From positions 60,029,858-60,093,857 of the forward strand of contig NC_092861.1 in NCBI RefSeq assembly GCF_032062135.1: 64,000 bases of DNA, in the 5' to 3' direction. Made by a program: the position numbers and the translations under genes. Under the pieces are notes generated by a model. The model ran no database searches. It was not told the origin of the DNA and saw only the letters and a program-made list of their open reading frames with translations. Source of the DNA: Pyxicephalus adspersus. Taxonomy: Eukaryota > Chordata > Amphibia > Anura > Pyxicephalidae. Below are positions 29,001-36,889 of this stretch, in pieces; positions within the stretch are counted from its first letter, which is position 1, and each line of letters opens with the position of its first letter.

Positions 29001-32000
29001 AAACCAATGCAGTCACCATATTTGAGAACTAGTAAGTCATAAAATATAAAAAATTTTTATTCTTAACTTCCAAAATTAGTTTAAGAACTTGAAAACGAAA
29101 ATACCGGTACTTAAAATTTACTAGTTTCACTTGTTTCGTCCAGGCAGCCACAGGGGAAGGAAGCCGGGATGTGTCAGGTTTTGACAGAAGAAGACAGCGA
29201 TCAGGGAGGTAAGAATGCTTTAATGCAGAAGGGACATTACCTGTTCCTTCCTGCAATAAAGACTGTTCTGCTTTAAGTGGACCAATCATGACTGGAATTG
29301 CCATCTGTCCACTGATTGACATTACACATTCAGAAAATTAGGTCAGGCACTTTGAGCAGCTGCCAGAATTCTGGCCATCTCTGCCCTTCTAATAGCCTCA
29401 ACAATGGGAAATACCATTTTTTTCTAATCTAAGAGGTCTTTATTTCAAGCTTTATAACTAAATACTGTTAGTACAAAACTGGTCAAAGTGTTATCATGCT
29501 TTCCCAAATTTCCAGTATTGTAATGGAAATCTGGAACAAAGCACTTACTGAATATGGCATACGGTTAATGCTGTTTGTATTTCCTAGTTTGATGGGACTA
29601 AGCAAGGCCTTAAAAGCTGTTGGTATTGCCTGAGTGAAACTGTGAAGATGGTAGGCAACAGGACTCTATATGTATATAATATGAGGTATTTTTGGAGTAC
29701 CTTTTTTTCATGAAAGTTGCCCAGTTTGTTTTTTTAAAGTTGTCTTAGGGTCAAGTCATTCATAAGATTAACCTATTCTAACCACTACTGTTTCATGATG
29801 GCCAAGCCAAATTCATGAAGAAGTTTACCGTGTTTAAAAAAAATGCATACTTCACTATGGTTTGATATTGCAAAACCAATGATACATATAATAAAATCAA
29901 AATATAGCAATATAAATAAAATAATAAACTCATATTCTTACTCCAGGAGCAGAGAACTTATCAACACGAAATGGTCCAAGCTGGAAAGTGCAGTATCTAA
30001 GAAAGACATTAAATGCAGGACCTGGAATGTCAGAGGAAAAGAAACAATGTGAGAATATTTTAAACTGACATGACCAAACATTTATCAACTCAATAACATA
30101 ATATCTGAACCTGCTGTAAAAACACATCATGGTTTATGGCAGAGCTTTTTCCAACAGATAAGAGGGAACCTGGCAGCAAAAAAAATCATTCAGCTGGATT
30201 TATACCAGCTAAAAGAATATTGTACAACAAAGATAATTGTGCAGCTAAGGGATTCTGCTGAACAGACAGTAGGCAAAAATTTAACTTTCATATTGTTCAT
30301 TCGGAATGACACCTGTCCCAGGAGGCAGTTTATTGTAAAATGAGGAAACCCTGCAGCTAAAAAAAATGTAACTTTAAGATTCTGCAGATTAAAACTAATT
30401 ATATTACCTAAGGTGTAACTAAGGAAAATGTGTTAAATAATTAGTGAGCTACTAAGACATTACAGTATATTCAAGGTATTTTAAAATAAAATATTTGACT
30501 CAATTGATATTATTATGCGGGCATCTACAACACACCACCTTGTAAAATTCAGTGGGAATGCAGTACGAGTAAAGTTTGCACTGTTTAACCTAGTCCCTGC
30601 AACACCAACCACATTCAGGATAGACGCTTATTGAAGGCTGAAACATCTTGGGACTGCCATTTAATTTACACAAGGGTTTTTGTAAGGGAAAAGCAGCACA
30701 GGCAAGTGTTTCCACATCACAAGCAGCTGTTTTTCAGGATCACCAGATTACTGACAAAAGGGACAGGCAGATTGGTGCTCTAAAAAGACTTTGGTACTAG
30801 TAAGGTAAGTTGCGCTCCCAGTACACATCTCAAAACTCTGGACAGAATGTTATTTCTACTGCCACTATCCTCAATTTTTTGAAAGACAGTAGCAGAGTCT
30901 TATACCATGTTAGCCAATAATGGAAAAAGTTTGTAGCTCAAGTAATACCCTTTGGAGCAGGGGTGTCAAACTCAAATACAGAGTGGGCCAAAATTAAAAA
31001 CTTAGACAAAGTCGCAGGCCAAACTTCAAGTTTATTGAAAAAATTGAGGAAGTTTTTCCTTCTCATTAGAAATAAAATCTTTTCATATGAAAACAAAGAG
31101 GCTTAACATTCAATCTGGAACAAGCCTATAATAGAGAAACAGCACTGCTACTACATTTACCTGCGTCAATAAAACAGTCTAATGCGGAGCCACGCATAGG
31201 CAGAGAGGCTGCTGGTCTATAGACGCGAGTAATGCCAGGAATTGTAGTGGCGGTGCATTTCAATGCAGCGGCGGGCTAGCTGCAATTCACATTTAGAATT
31301 GCTTTGGGAGCCAAAACAATTTCTTTTGGTGGCCAGATTTGGCCCTTGGGCCAGAAATTGACACCCGTGCTTTAGAGGTGCATTAGAAATGCAAGCTTTC
31401 AAGATTTGCTAAGATTCATTCTTCAGGTTTTACATAGTTCCCATAGTACATGGTTTACGTGCTACAATAGTAAAGCAAATTCCTTCATTTCTGAAATAGT
31501 TCATATGAACTTTAAAGATAGTATGACCTCCTTCATTTCTTTATATTTCCTCATAAGTAAACCAACTCACCTATCAAAAGACCAGCTTGTCTGCATGCCA
31601 TTGCCATGGCAAAGACTGGTACACGTTCTTTGGAATTGGAATGCCGAGTCAGATAGCCAAAGATTGAAGCCCCAGCTCCCGCACCAACACCTGAATTCAG
31701 CAAAAAAGAAAGTGCATCTTGAAACCATGAAAAAAAGCAAATAGTTATGTAACAAGCAAAAACTTCTTTAAACTGATCTGAACTTTAAAAGGGAAAATTG
31801 TCTATCATACTTATCCGTAATTTTAATTGATATCTAGCTTTGCGATCCCGGACTAGGTACCATCTAAGTATGACCTTGAGGTTGACATCAATTATGACCA
31901 AATTCAATTAGACCTTAGACAAAGCAAAGACCATGTCATTCCATTCCTCCTTGACCTAGGTCCTTTTATAATTGTGTCATATAATTTAGTTTTGCAGTCG

Positions 32001-34992
32001 GGGTGGATAGAGTTGCATATATCATGGATATCATTCCCTTAGTATCCGCTAGGGAACGAAAAGCACTTTCAAAGGGGGTAGAGCGGTATGGAGGAGAAGC
32101 CAACCTCAATTTAGTGCAAACAAAGGACTTGAGTTGTCGGTATAGAAAGTATTCTGTGCGTGGAAGTTCCCTATTGCTCACTAAATGCTCAAAGCTAAAC
32201 ATTGCACATATATCAATTATATCTTTGTCTTTCAAGAAACCTTTGGTAATCCACAAACTAAAGTGTGTGAGGTCATATCTTGGGGGTTTCTTCAAAGGGG
32301 AGTGAAAGGAAGATGACACGACTTTAATTTACAGTTAGATTTTAGTCCATCCCAAATCGAGAGTGAAAATGCTAAAGTTGGCCAATATATTGTTGGTCTG
32401 GACTTTTTTGAAATCCACATTAAGGATGATACTGAAGTGGGGGCACATGCTAATGATCCAGTTTGATCCATTACGGCTTGGGGCCTGACACATTACATAG
32501 AGTTAGTTGTGCTAGTTGTGTCGCCTTAAAATAATGGTGTAATTGAGGTACTCCCAAGCCTCCTAAATACGGGAAGCATAGAGAATTTACAACAATATTT
32601 AGAAACAATATATTTGGCTTTGAAAATCCCAATATCTTGTAATTCACCATATCTGTACTTTGTATTTTAAAGGGATGTGGCAATGTTGATTTAAAAATCA
32701 TCAATTGTGATCAAGTCCTTCCATGTTGAGTTTAAAGAGAAGAAAAGTAGAGAGTTTGTTAGGACTGCGCCCTCTGGCAGGTGACGCCAGATTACCTGGG
32801 GCACGGAGTCTAAGTGTTTCCCGGTCTTCAACAGAGCACCCCGCAAAGTATGATGGGCCTGTGACCCTAATGGCCACCGGACTGATTTGCTGTGGGAGAA
32901 CACCAGGTCGTGGCCCTGAGGCTCCCCCCACCAGGGGCGAGCGGGACAGAGGGCTCCCATGTAGGGTCAGTGCAGATCAGGTGACAGCAGGAAGTATAGT
33001 CCAGGTGAACTGATGGACAGAGCAGACAAGGCAAAGGTCAGGTAACAGGCCGAGGTCAGGACAGGCAGCGGAGAAAGCAGAGTCAGCTAACAGGCCGAGG
33101 TCAAACACAGGGAATCCAAACGACTAGCTGGCAGACAGGCAGGAAATGCACTGAGGATCCAACAACTAGAGACTGGAATCAGGGAGGTACAAATACAGCT
33201 AGCAGCCAATAACAGGACAAGGTTGGAACTAGGAACTGCTCTGCTCATTGGCTGCTCGCATTTCCTGAAATACCCTTCGGCTGAGCACAGCCTCAGAGAA
33301 AGTGCAGGGGATGCTAAAAAAAGGTACATCTTTGCACAGCTAAAGGGAAGCTGAGGATGCTGCAGGCTGCTGGACAGATGATCTGTGGGTAGGGTGGTAA
33401 CAGGTAAAGAATGAAAAACCAAAAGCAAAGCAGGTAGGCAGGCAGGCAGGATAGATTGTGCTCATCCTTGGAGACTCAACTGACATTAAGTGGTCCTTTA
33501 AAAGAAGAGGGGGAAAATAAAAATGTCAAAAGCTCACTTTCTGAAAACGCTAGACCGGCTGTCTGCGATTCACCCAGTTTAGGTGATTTTCACTGAAATC
33601 ACAGAAATCACTGAAAATGTATGACAGCTAAGCAGATAGACGTAAATTAAGGAAGGAAGTTTAGGGATAGCAGCTTCATTATTGGAGATTATTGGAGCCA
33701 TGTGCAGGCAGTAAATTGGAAGATACTGTTATAAATGACATACCTGCCACCAACCGACTAGCCAAGAGAAACCACTTGGAGATTCCAATAAAGTACATAA
33801 AATTACCTATTGTGATAAAATAGACAGGGAACAGTTTAAAACAATAAATAAAGGACATAGAGGAAACAGAAAAAATAAGGTTATTTAATGATCTATTAAA
33901 TGACATTGTTAAAATTAGTAGACCAGAAACAAAAGCCATACTACATTATTATTATTAATAAACAGGATTTATATAGCGCCAACATATTACGCAGCGCTGT
34001 ACAATAAATAGGGATTGCAAATGACAGACTAATACAGACAGTGACACCGGAGGAGAGGACCCTGCCCCAAAGAGCNNNNNNNNNNNNNNNNNNNNNNNNN
34101 NNNNNNNNNNNNNNNNNNNNNNNNNNNNNNNNNNNNNNNNNNNNNNNNNNNNNNNNNNNNNNNNNNNNNNNNNNNNNNNNNNNNNNNNNNNNNNNNNNNN
34201 NNNNNNNNNNNNNNNNNNNNNNNNNNNNNNNNNNNNNNNNNNNNNNNNNNNNNNNNNNNNNNNNNNNNNNNNNNNNNNNNNNNNNNNNNNNNNNNNNNNN
34301 NNNNNNNNNNNNNNNNNNNNNNNNNNNNNNNNNNNNNNNNNNNNNNNNNNNNNNNNNNNNNNNNNNNNNNNNNNNNNNNNNNNNNNNNNNNNNNNNNNNN
34401 NNNNNNNNNNNNNNNNNNNNNNNNNNNNNNNNNNNNNNNNNNNNNNNNNNNNNNNNNNNNNNNNNNNNNNNNNNNNNNNNNNNNNNNNNNNNNNNNNNNN
34501 NNNNNNNNNNNNNNNNNNNNNNNNNNNNNNNNNNNNNNNNNNNNNNNNNNNNNNNNNNNNNNNNNNNNNNNNNNNNNNNNNNNNNNNNNNNNNNNNNNNN
34601 NNNNNNNNNNNNNNNNNNNNNNNNNNNNNNNNNNNNNNNNNNNNNNNNNNNNNNNNNNNNNNNNNNNNNNNNNNNNNNNNNNNNNNNNNNNNNNNNNNNN
34701 NNNNNNNNNNNNNNNNNNNNNNNNNNNNNNNNNNNNNNNNNNNNNNNNNNNNNNNNNNNNNNNNNNNNNNNNNNNNNNNNNNNNNNNNNNNNNNNNNNNN
34801 NNNNNNNNNNNNNNNNNNNNNNNNNNNNNNNNNNNNNNNNNNNNNNNNNNNNNNNNNNNNNNNNNNNNNNNNNNNAGTACTTAATGAGTACATAATGTTA
34901 CCATTGGCTAAATGTTGAACTGCATCAGATTTTGTTTCTTTGTCACATATGGTTAACAAGCAGAATATATTTTTGCTTATAATATTGGTAAG

Positions 34993-35034
<42 letters not shown>

Positions 35035-35197
35035 CAAAATATTATATACATATTTTAGCAAATTTCTTACTCTTGGATGTAGTTGCAAGTTAGGTAATGT
35101 GTTTTACTATGACATTACTTACCATATTCAATGCCACTGAGCAAGAAGATGAATCCAATAACCACTTTTGTAAGTTTTTGCTTTCTCTTGAGCACAT
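4960..35197 (-). CDS. MFSD8/CLN7-like major facilitator transporter, whole gene (10 exons seen, incomplete)
   Basis: This is a multi-exon membrane transporter gene read from high to low coordinates. Ten exons (35123-35197, 33744-33806, 31571-31690, 29942-30021, 22590-22887, 21047-21120, 20891-20974, 10408-10537, 7070-7192, 4960-5090) are flanked by AG acceptors and GT donors. Nine of them, from 33.8 kb down, join in one frame with no phase conflict. The translation looks like the vertebrate MFSD8-like group: a short charged start before TM1 (SGIEYG), then GVGAGAGASIFGYLTR, RQAGLLIGPAFNVFLR, a long hydrophilic loop between TM6 and TM7 with EREPLL, and REEIVVLLTAQFVTLFNQTA. MFSD8 (CLN7) is a lysosomal membrane transporter, so a lysosomal or endosomal location is inferred. 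Missing parts are the exon with the start codon, one phase 1-1 exon between 35123 and 33806 (probably in the N gap) and the C-terminal exon after 4960. The family call is firm; the exact paralogue is not. Confidence 0.82.
5091..7069. other. intron between MFSD8-like exons K and J
   Basis: About 2.0 kb of intron. Apart from the foldback element at 5729-5955 I see no gene, RNA or further repeat. Confidence 0.75.
5729..5955. mobile_element. foldback MITE of the 'CTGATTTATTAAAGCTC' family
   Basis: Both ends start GGGTCTG when read inward. The left arm (CTTAATAAAGCTTTCC...CCCAGCAAACC) pairs with the right arm read on the minus strand (CTTATCAAAGCTCTCC...ATCCAGCAAAC). Partial copies lie at 20086-20167, 35876-36010 and 54518-54640. 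There is no coding capacity. Confidence 0.6.
7070..7192 (-). CDS. MFSD8-like exon J (TM10 and loop)
   Basis: The 123-bp exon, phase 1 at both ends, follows acceptor TTTTGCAG and ends at CAAG|GTGAGT. It encodes (G)SYGFLLTEFIIGVFLQIFG, then LPFVSAPQVSLFSKVTAEKT and Q. The LPF-SAPQVSLFSK-TAEKTQGFN string across the next junction is a good family signature. Confidence 0.87.
7990..8777 (+). pseudogene. decayed Tc1/mariner-type transposase
   Basis: The start codes for MGKAKKLSLDLQDNIVEHIR, like the helix-turn-helix N-terminus of Tc1-like transposases. The far end codes for EEWAVLPPEKIKCLIHNYHK, matching the usual EEW-K-P-EKC-KL C-terminus. Between them all frames carry stops and shifts, with remnants such as NVQHPCCKT. 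Not functional. The element's inverted terminal repeats were not identified. Confidence 0.65.
8966..9294 (+). mobile_element. tRNA-headed SINE with 10-bp target duplication
   Basis: The head holds an A-box-like TGGCTCAGGGG (8974-8984) and a B box GGTTCGAATCC (9018-9028), the internal RNA polymerase III promoter. The tail ends GCGCTATATAAATACTG followed by TAATAATAA. AATAAATGTG is repeated exactly at 8956-8965 and 9295-9304, a clear target-site duplication. The tail is shared with the LINE-like remnants at 33.96, 38.7 and 52.38 kb, so the SINE probably used that LINE for mobilisation. Confidence 0.85.
9605..9700 (-). repeat. dispersed repeat, inverse copy of 39.73 kb
   Basis: Read on the minus strand this stretch matches 39728-39810, including AAAAACAGCC-GGTGGT and GCACCCAGCTAAAAGG, at roughly 80% by eye. 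The class is unknown. Confidence 0.5.
10408..10537 (-). CDS. MFSD8-like exon I (TM8-TM9)
   Basis: The 130-bp exon starts at acceptor TCTTTGCAG and ends at AAAG|GTGAAC. It encodes MLIGFLVVRSLSRCCTDRLL followed by LAFGLFICNISCIWCLIFLA and KPK(G), two membrane segments joined by a basic loop (RSLSRCCTDR). About 9.9 kb of intron, holding a 5.9-kb LINE, separates it from exon H. Confidence 0.85.
10538..12039. other. intron sequence before the plus-strand LINE
   Basis: No exon, RNA gene or known repeat is recognised in this 1.5-kb stretch of the exon H-I intron. Confidence 0.6.
12155..13178 (+). pseudogene. LINE ORF1 (L1-type RNA-binding protein), frameshifted
   Basis: The first part (12155-12535) starts MGKGKPNSQSSQKREIGTFF. 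The frame then shifts near 12520 and continues as GSRIEEVERTKEDLCTHVQN, a coiled-coil-like region, and NNIRIRGLPESI, the L1 ORF1p/transposase_22 RRM signature. The end follows IHRILGPK and the C-terminal domain (KYRWGFPFQLL). One indel is enough to explain the break. ORF1p normally trimerises and coats LINE RNA. Confidence 0.8.
13801..17573 (+). pseudogene. LINE ORF2 (endonuclease and reverse transcriptase), broken
   Basis: The endonuclease part holds NNVKGLN near the start, GGDFNF (about 14226) and YSRIDHFW with SDHAPV (about 14400-14500). The reverse transcriptase holds TPGPDGLP, QVGFMPGR, TRQGCPLSPLIFIL and the catalytic YADDLLF (about 15904). Frame changes occur near 13900-13960, 14340, 16080-16120, 16800 and 17285. 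One in-frame TGA at 15409-15411 sits where the other LINE copies have arginine (Y-R-P-I), which fits CGA to TGA decay. The catalytic residues survive, so the inactivation is fairly recent. Confidence 0.85.
17948..20890. other. intron sequence after the LINE
   Basis: About 2.9 kb with no exon I can support. A minus-strand stretch near 18139-18237 reads like an EGF module (see findings). A half copy of the foldback family lies at 20086-20167. Confidence 0.6.
20086..20167 (-). repeat. half copy of the foldback MITE family
   Basis: Read on the minus strand it gives GGGCCTGATTTATTAAAGCT, then TCACTGATGAACCTGGGTG-like sequence, the same arm as at 35876 and 54518. Confidence 0.55.
20891..20974 (-). 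CDS. MFSD8-like exon H (TM7-TM8)
   Basis: The 84-bp exon (28 codons, phase 0 at both ends) follows acceptor TTCTACAG and ends at GAG|GTGTGT. It encodes TLVTPLAQMYLAFQDLQNSL followed by LYFLCGIE. It continues ALE-TLVTPL from exon G, the expected order after TM7. The donor has T instead of A at position +4 but keeps GT. Confidence 0.85.
21047..21120 (-). CDS. MFSD8-like exon G (TM7)
   Basis: The 74-bp exon follows acceptor TGTTTCAG and ends at GAA|GTGAGT. It encodes (G)LLREEIVVLLTAQFVTLFNQ and TALE. The REE-VVLL-AQF-TLFNQTALE string is a strong signature of TM7 in MFSD8 relatives. It enters in phase 1, matching exon F, and leaves in phase 0. Confidence 0.88.
21121..22589. other. intron between MFSD8-like exons G and F
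   Basis: About 1.5 kb, very AT-rich near 21250-21330, with the TA-flanked MITE at 21940-22219. Nothing else recognised. Confidence 0.7.
21940..22219. mobile_element. Tc1/mariner- or pogo-type MITE with TA target duplication
   Basis: The left end CAGGTAGACAATCGAAAATC is matched inversely at the right end (CAAGTTGACATTCAAAAACC on the minus strand). TA dinucleotides flank both ends (21938-21939 and 22220-22221). At 280 bp with no transposase, it is non-autonomous. Confidence 0.65.
22590..22887 (-). CDS. MFSD8-like exon F (TM6 and long cytosolic loop with EREPLL)
   Basis: This is the largest exon seen, 298 bp. It starts at acceptor GTCAATACAG with IFMCVLWTLIQFMVIFMF (TM6), then YDAPPEVPQSLN. 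A roughly 75-residue hydrophilic loop rich in N, Q, S and E follows, ending PVIG at donor G|GTGAGA. The loop contains QEREPLLKE, which fits the acidic dileucine sorting pattern [DE]xxxL[LI]. In MFS proteins the TM6-TM7 loop is cytosolic, so the motif would be reachable by adaptor complexes. Human MFSD8 carries a similar EQEPLL motif at its N-terminus. The loop shows no domain I recognise. Confidence 0.85.
23261..25692. mobile_element. hAT-type element (outer), carrying a nested hAT
   Basis: The left end CAGTGGTGCCCAACCCTTTT pairs with the right end (CAAAGGTGCCCAACCTACGT on the minus strand). The flanks TTGTAAAC (23253-23260) and CCATAAAC (25693-25700) agree at 5 of 8 bases, a weak 8-bp target duplication. 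Without the nested insertion it would be about 1.35 kb. No transposase frame is open. Confidence 0.6.
24045..25122. mobile_element. nested hAT-type element with internal palindromes
   Basis: The left end CAGGCATAACCAAAGTTCGG pairs with the right end (CAGGGGTGTCCAAACTTTTT on the minus strand). ATTTAGGG (24037-24044) and TTTTAGGG (25123-25130) form an 8-bp target duplication with one mismatch. Inside, a GTGGGCGTG-GCTGTG-GGACCCAC motif occurs several times in both directions (24150-24310, 24345-24510, 24998-25055), forming long imperfect palindromes. No open transposase. Confidence 0.75.
25693..29941. other. intron between MFSD8-like exons F and E
   Basis: This is the downstream part of a 7-kb intron. 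Apart from the MITE at 27475-27804 I see no exon, RNA gene or recognisable repeat. Confidence 0.6.
27475..27804. mobile_element. 330-bp inverted-repeat MITE, unclassified
   Basis: AGGCTACATATACACGTGCA at the left end matches AGGCTATGTACACACGTGCA read inward from the right end. The interior is GC-rich and itself partly palindromic around CGTCGTTCATCGTC. No exact target duplication was found. Diverged relatives lie at 44288-44590 and 46270-46500. Confidence 0.65.
29942..30021 (-). CDS. MFSD8-like exon E (TM5-TM6 luminal loop)
   Basis: The 80-bp exon lies between acceptor ACATTCCAG and donor GGA|GTAAGA. It encodes (G)PAFNVFLRYCTFQLGPFRV followed by DKFSAPG. The PAFN-FLR and GPF-V-K-SAPG pattern is typical of MFSD8-like proteins just before TM6. 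It ends in phase 0 and joins cleanly to IFMCVLW of exon F. Confidence 0.88.
30958..31369. mobile_element. hAT MITE with 8-bp target duplication
   Basis: The left end CAGGGGTGTCAAACTC and the right end (CACGGGTGTCAATTTC on the minus strand) are inverted repeats. CTTTGGAG (30950-30957) and CTTTAGAG (31370-31377) form the 8-bp duplication expected of hAT transposition, with one difference. At 412 bp, it is non-coding. Confidence 0.8.
31571..31690 (-). CDS. MFSD8-like exon D (glycine-rich TM4 and TM5 start)
   Basis: The 120-bp exon lies between acceptor TGAATTCAG and donor G|GTGAGT. It encodes GVGAGAGASIFGYLTR, then HSNSKERVPVFAMAMACRQA and GLLI. The glycine- and alanine-rich stretch and the RQAGLLIGP segment are the best family signature in this gene. 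There is no stop or frameshift. It joins in frame to exon E to give LLIGPAFN. Confidence 0.9.
31960..32705 (-). mobile_element. L1/Tx1-like LINE ORF2 3' remnant
   Basis: Minus-strand translation gives GGLGVPQLHHYFKATQLAQL (about 32500-32560), then LPRTEYFLYRQLKSFV and STPTAKLNYMTQ, in the order seen in the C-terminal part of frog L1/Tx1-type ORF2. The frame is broken several times. It is a different family from the three larger LINEs here. Confidence 0.65.
32750..33440. repeat. GC-rich unclassified interspersed repeat
   Basis: A sharp rise in GC marks the stretch. The phrase AACAGGCCGAGGTCA occurs twice, about 48 bp apart (33046 and 33090). No coding frame or terminal repeats are recognised. 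It looks like a transposable-element fragment, but I cannot name it. Confidence 0.45.
33744..33806 (-). CDS. MFSD8-like exon C (TM3 region)
   Basis: This short 63-bp exon begins after acceptor CACAATAG and ends at G|GTATGT, phase 1 at both ends. It encodes (G)NFMYFIGISKWFLLASRLVAG. The ASRLVAG end is the conserved stretch that leads into the glycine-rich GVGAGAGA motif of the next exon, as in MFSD8 relatives. The phase fits the next exon exactly (G|GT). Confidence 0.85.
33955..34075 (-). mobile_element. SINE/LINE 3' tail cut by the assembly gap
   Basis: On the minus strand it reads toward TGTACAGCGCTGCGTAATATGTTGGCGCTATATAAA and an (ATT)n end, the same tail as the SINE at 9.0 kb. The body runs into the N gap. 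Confidence 0.75.
34076..34875. other. assembly gap (800 N)
   Basis: These are 800 unresolved bases, a rounded size that suggests an estimated gap. On the left the gap abuts a SINE/LINE tail. On the right an (AT)n run follows about 120 bp away. The missing MFSD8-like exon between exons A and C (phase 1-1, rest of TM1 and TM2) most likely lies here. Confidence 0.97.
34995..35033. repeat. (AT)n microsatellite
   Basis: An uninterrupted AT dinucleotide run of about 39 bases, about 120 bp after the gap. Confidence 0.95.
35123..35197 (-). CDS. MFSD8-like exon A (start of TM1)
   Basis: The 75-bp exon follows an acceptor ending AACAG and ends at donor G|GTAAGT. It encodes (D)VLKRKQKLTKVVIGFIFLLSGIEY: a basic cytosolic stretch, then the first half of TM1 ending in the family's SGIEY. 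It starts after one base of a split codon and ends in phase 1, so it cannot join directly to the next visible exon without losing the rest of TM1 and TM2. The start codon lies in an unseen upstream exon. Confidence 0.8.
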
Positions 35198-35298
35198 CTG
35201 TTTGCAGAAGGAAAAAAATAATATTCAATATAGTACAAGTTTCTAATAGTTGTCAACAGAAAAAAAAATGAATATAGAGTGAAGTCATAATGCCAGAA

Positions 35299-35353
35299 CC
35301 CGCCCCCCACTCTCCCATCGCAGGTCTGAGCCTTCGATGGGAGAGTGGGCGGG
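35299..35353. repeat. GC-rich palindrome
   Basis: The left arm ends CACTCTCCCATCG and the right arm starts CGATGGGAGAGTG, extended by C-rich and G-rich sequence, with a loop of about 14 bases. It is probably part of a repeat that continues to about 35520. Confidence 0.7.
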
Positions 35354-35875
35354 TTGTTTCTCTGTACCGCCCTAAGCCTGCTATGCATACGGGAGACATG
35401 GTCCGCGGCTCTGGACGGTGCGCCACCCAAAGGGGGTCCTTCTCCTGACCCCACTGTGGGGTGCACCGGCCAAAGCTGCGGACCACCAAAAGGCGTACCA
35501 CCACAGGCTGGGGACGCTGCTTTAGATCAATTTAACAATCAGGATGGTTAAGCAATGGTACATTTTACCAACAGTTTTCTTTCAGAAGTAAACCTTCAAA
35601 TAGGAAACAGTGGCCTACAAAGGGAGACCAAAAATGTATTCTGTGGGTTCTGGTTTTGTACAGTGCCAGAGATAAAGGTTTTACACTTACTCATAATCAT
35701 TTACCAAAAATATCAATACAATCCAAAGATGCCTGTGTTTTTCTTACATTTAACTGCCCATTTCAAATGTAACTACAACAATTTTTAGGAATTCAAATCA
35801 AGGTTTGGTTAGACCAGTCTAAAAAAACATTTTTTTCTTTTTGGACAATTACAAGCTAGTGTGGTTTGGAACATT

Positions 35876-36010
35876 GGGCCTGATTTATTAATGCTCTTTA
35901 AGACTGGAGAGGATGCATTTTCGATGATGAAGCTGGGTGATTCAACAAAACTGGAATGGATTACTTAAAAGCCATTTGCTTTTTGTTACCAAATGTCTTC
36001 AGTCCCGTTC
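35876..36010 (+). repeat. copy of the foldback MITE family
   Basis: It starts GGGCCTGATTTATTAATGCT and continues with GATGAAGCTGGGTGATTCAAC and GCCATTTG, matching 54518-54640 and the left arm at 5729. Confidence 0.6.
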
Positions 36011-36889
36011 CCTAAGCAACCCCTAAACTCCTACATTTACACTTTCACCACCTCCTAAAAATCTATCTTTGGTTTCCACCAAACATGTTTTCCCTTTAAC
36101 TTATTAGTCCACATCAGATTTTTCCAGAAGGCCTCAGATGCCTATATGTTCAATGGCAAACTGTGGTCTTGCTTTATTGTTCTGTGTTTTGACAGTAAAG
36201 ATGTTCTACTACTACTTCTTATTGGGCCATTTTTTTAATTCCCTTGGCAGATTCTTAGGCTTTCTCAACCCTCTCTCTGTGGGCTTCGGAATACTCTTCT
36301 CATTTTGGCATAATGGCTCTACACATGTCAATACCAAGAATGAATGAGAATGTCAGACTGTAGATGTAGGATGTAAGAGTTTACAATAAAGTAGATTTCA
36401 CAGGCGAACTCCCTAAAGAGACTTTATTCATGGACAGGAATACATCATTTTATGTTTTTGGATGTCAGTGGTAATAGTAATGGTGCATAACCTTAATCAT
36501 ATTGATAATGATAATTATATAAATATATATATAAATAATACTTTGTGTAATTTGTTTAGGTGTATCACTTATATCTATTAATACTGTTTGAATAAAGATC
36601 TAGTGTTTGCCTGTTGAAGTCAACAATTTCCATGGGATGTAGTTATTACTTTTTACATGACTGTATTATATGCTCTCCCATACTCTTTGTTGGTCAGTAG
36701 AGTTACTTATCCTAGTATAGGGCCAATATGGGGGACAATGGAGAATGCCCAATTCTGTCTTCTGAATGTCCAAAGGGGCCAACATAGATTTAGCAAGGCT
36801 GCCTATGCGAATAAAGGGCCACATAAAGGGAAAGGGGTACGCCCTCCTGATTTTGTGTCTCAAACCCCTTGTTGGTTGGTGAGGTTACC

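Larger units (their letters stand above)
35198..36880. other. intron or upstream sequence of the MFSD8-like gene
   Basis: It contains a GC-rich palindrome (35299-35353), a GC-rich repeat fragment to about 35520 and one foldback-family copy (35876-36010). The first MFSD8-like exon should lie somewhere between here and 41 kb, but I could not identify it. Confidence 0.5.

Noticed and set aside
33955..35088. Long frames of 377 and 284 codons over the N gap
   Set aside because: They consist almost entirely of unknown bases with repeat tails at the edges; no coding content.
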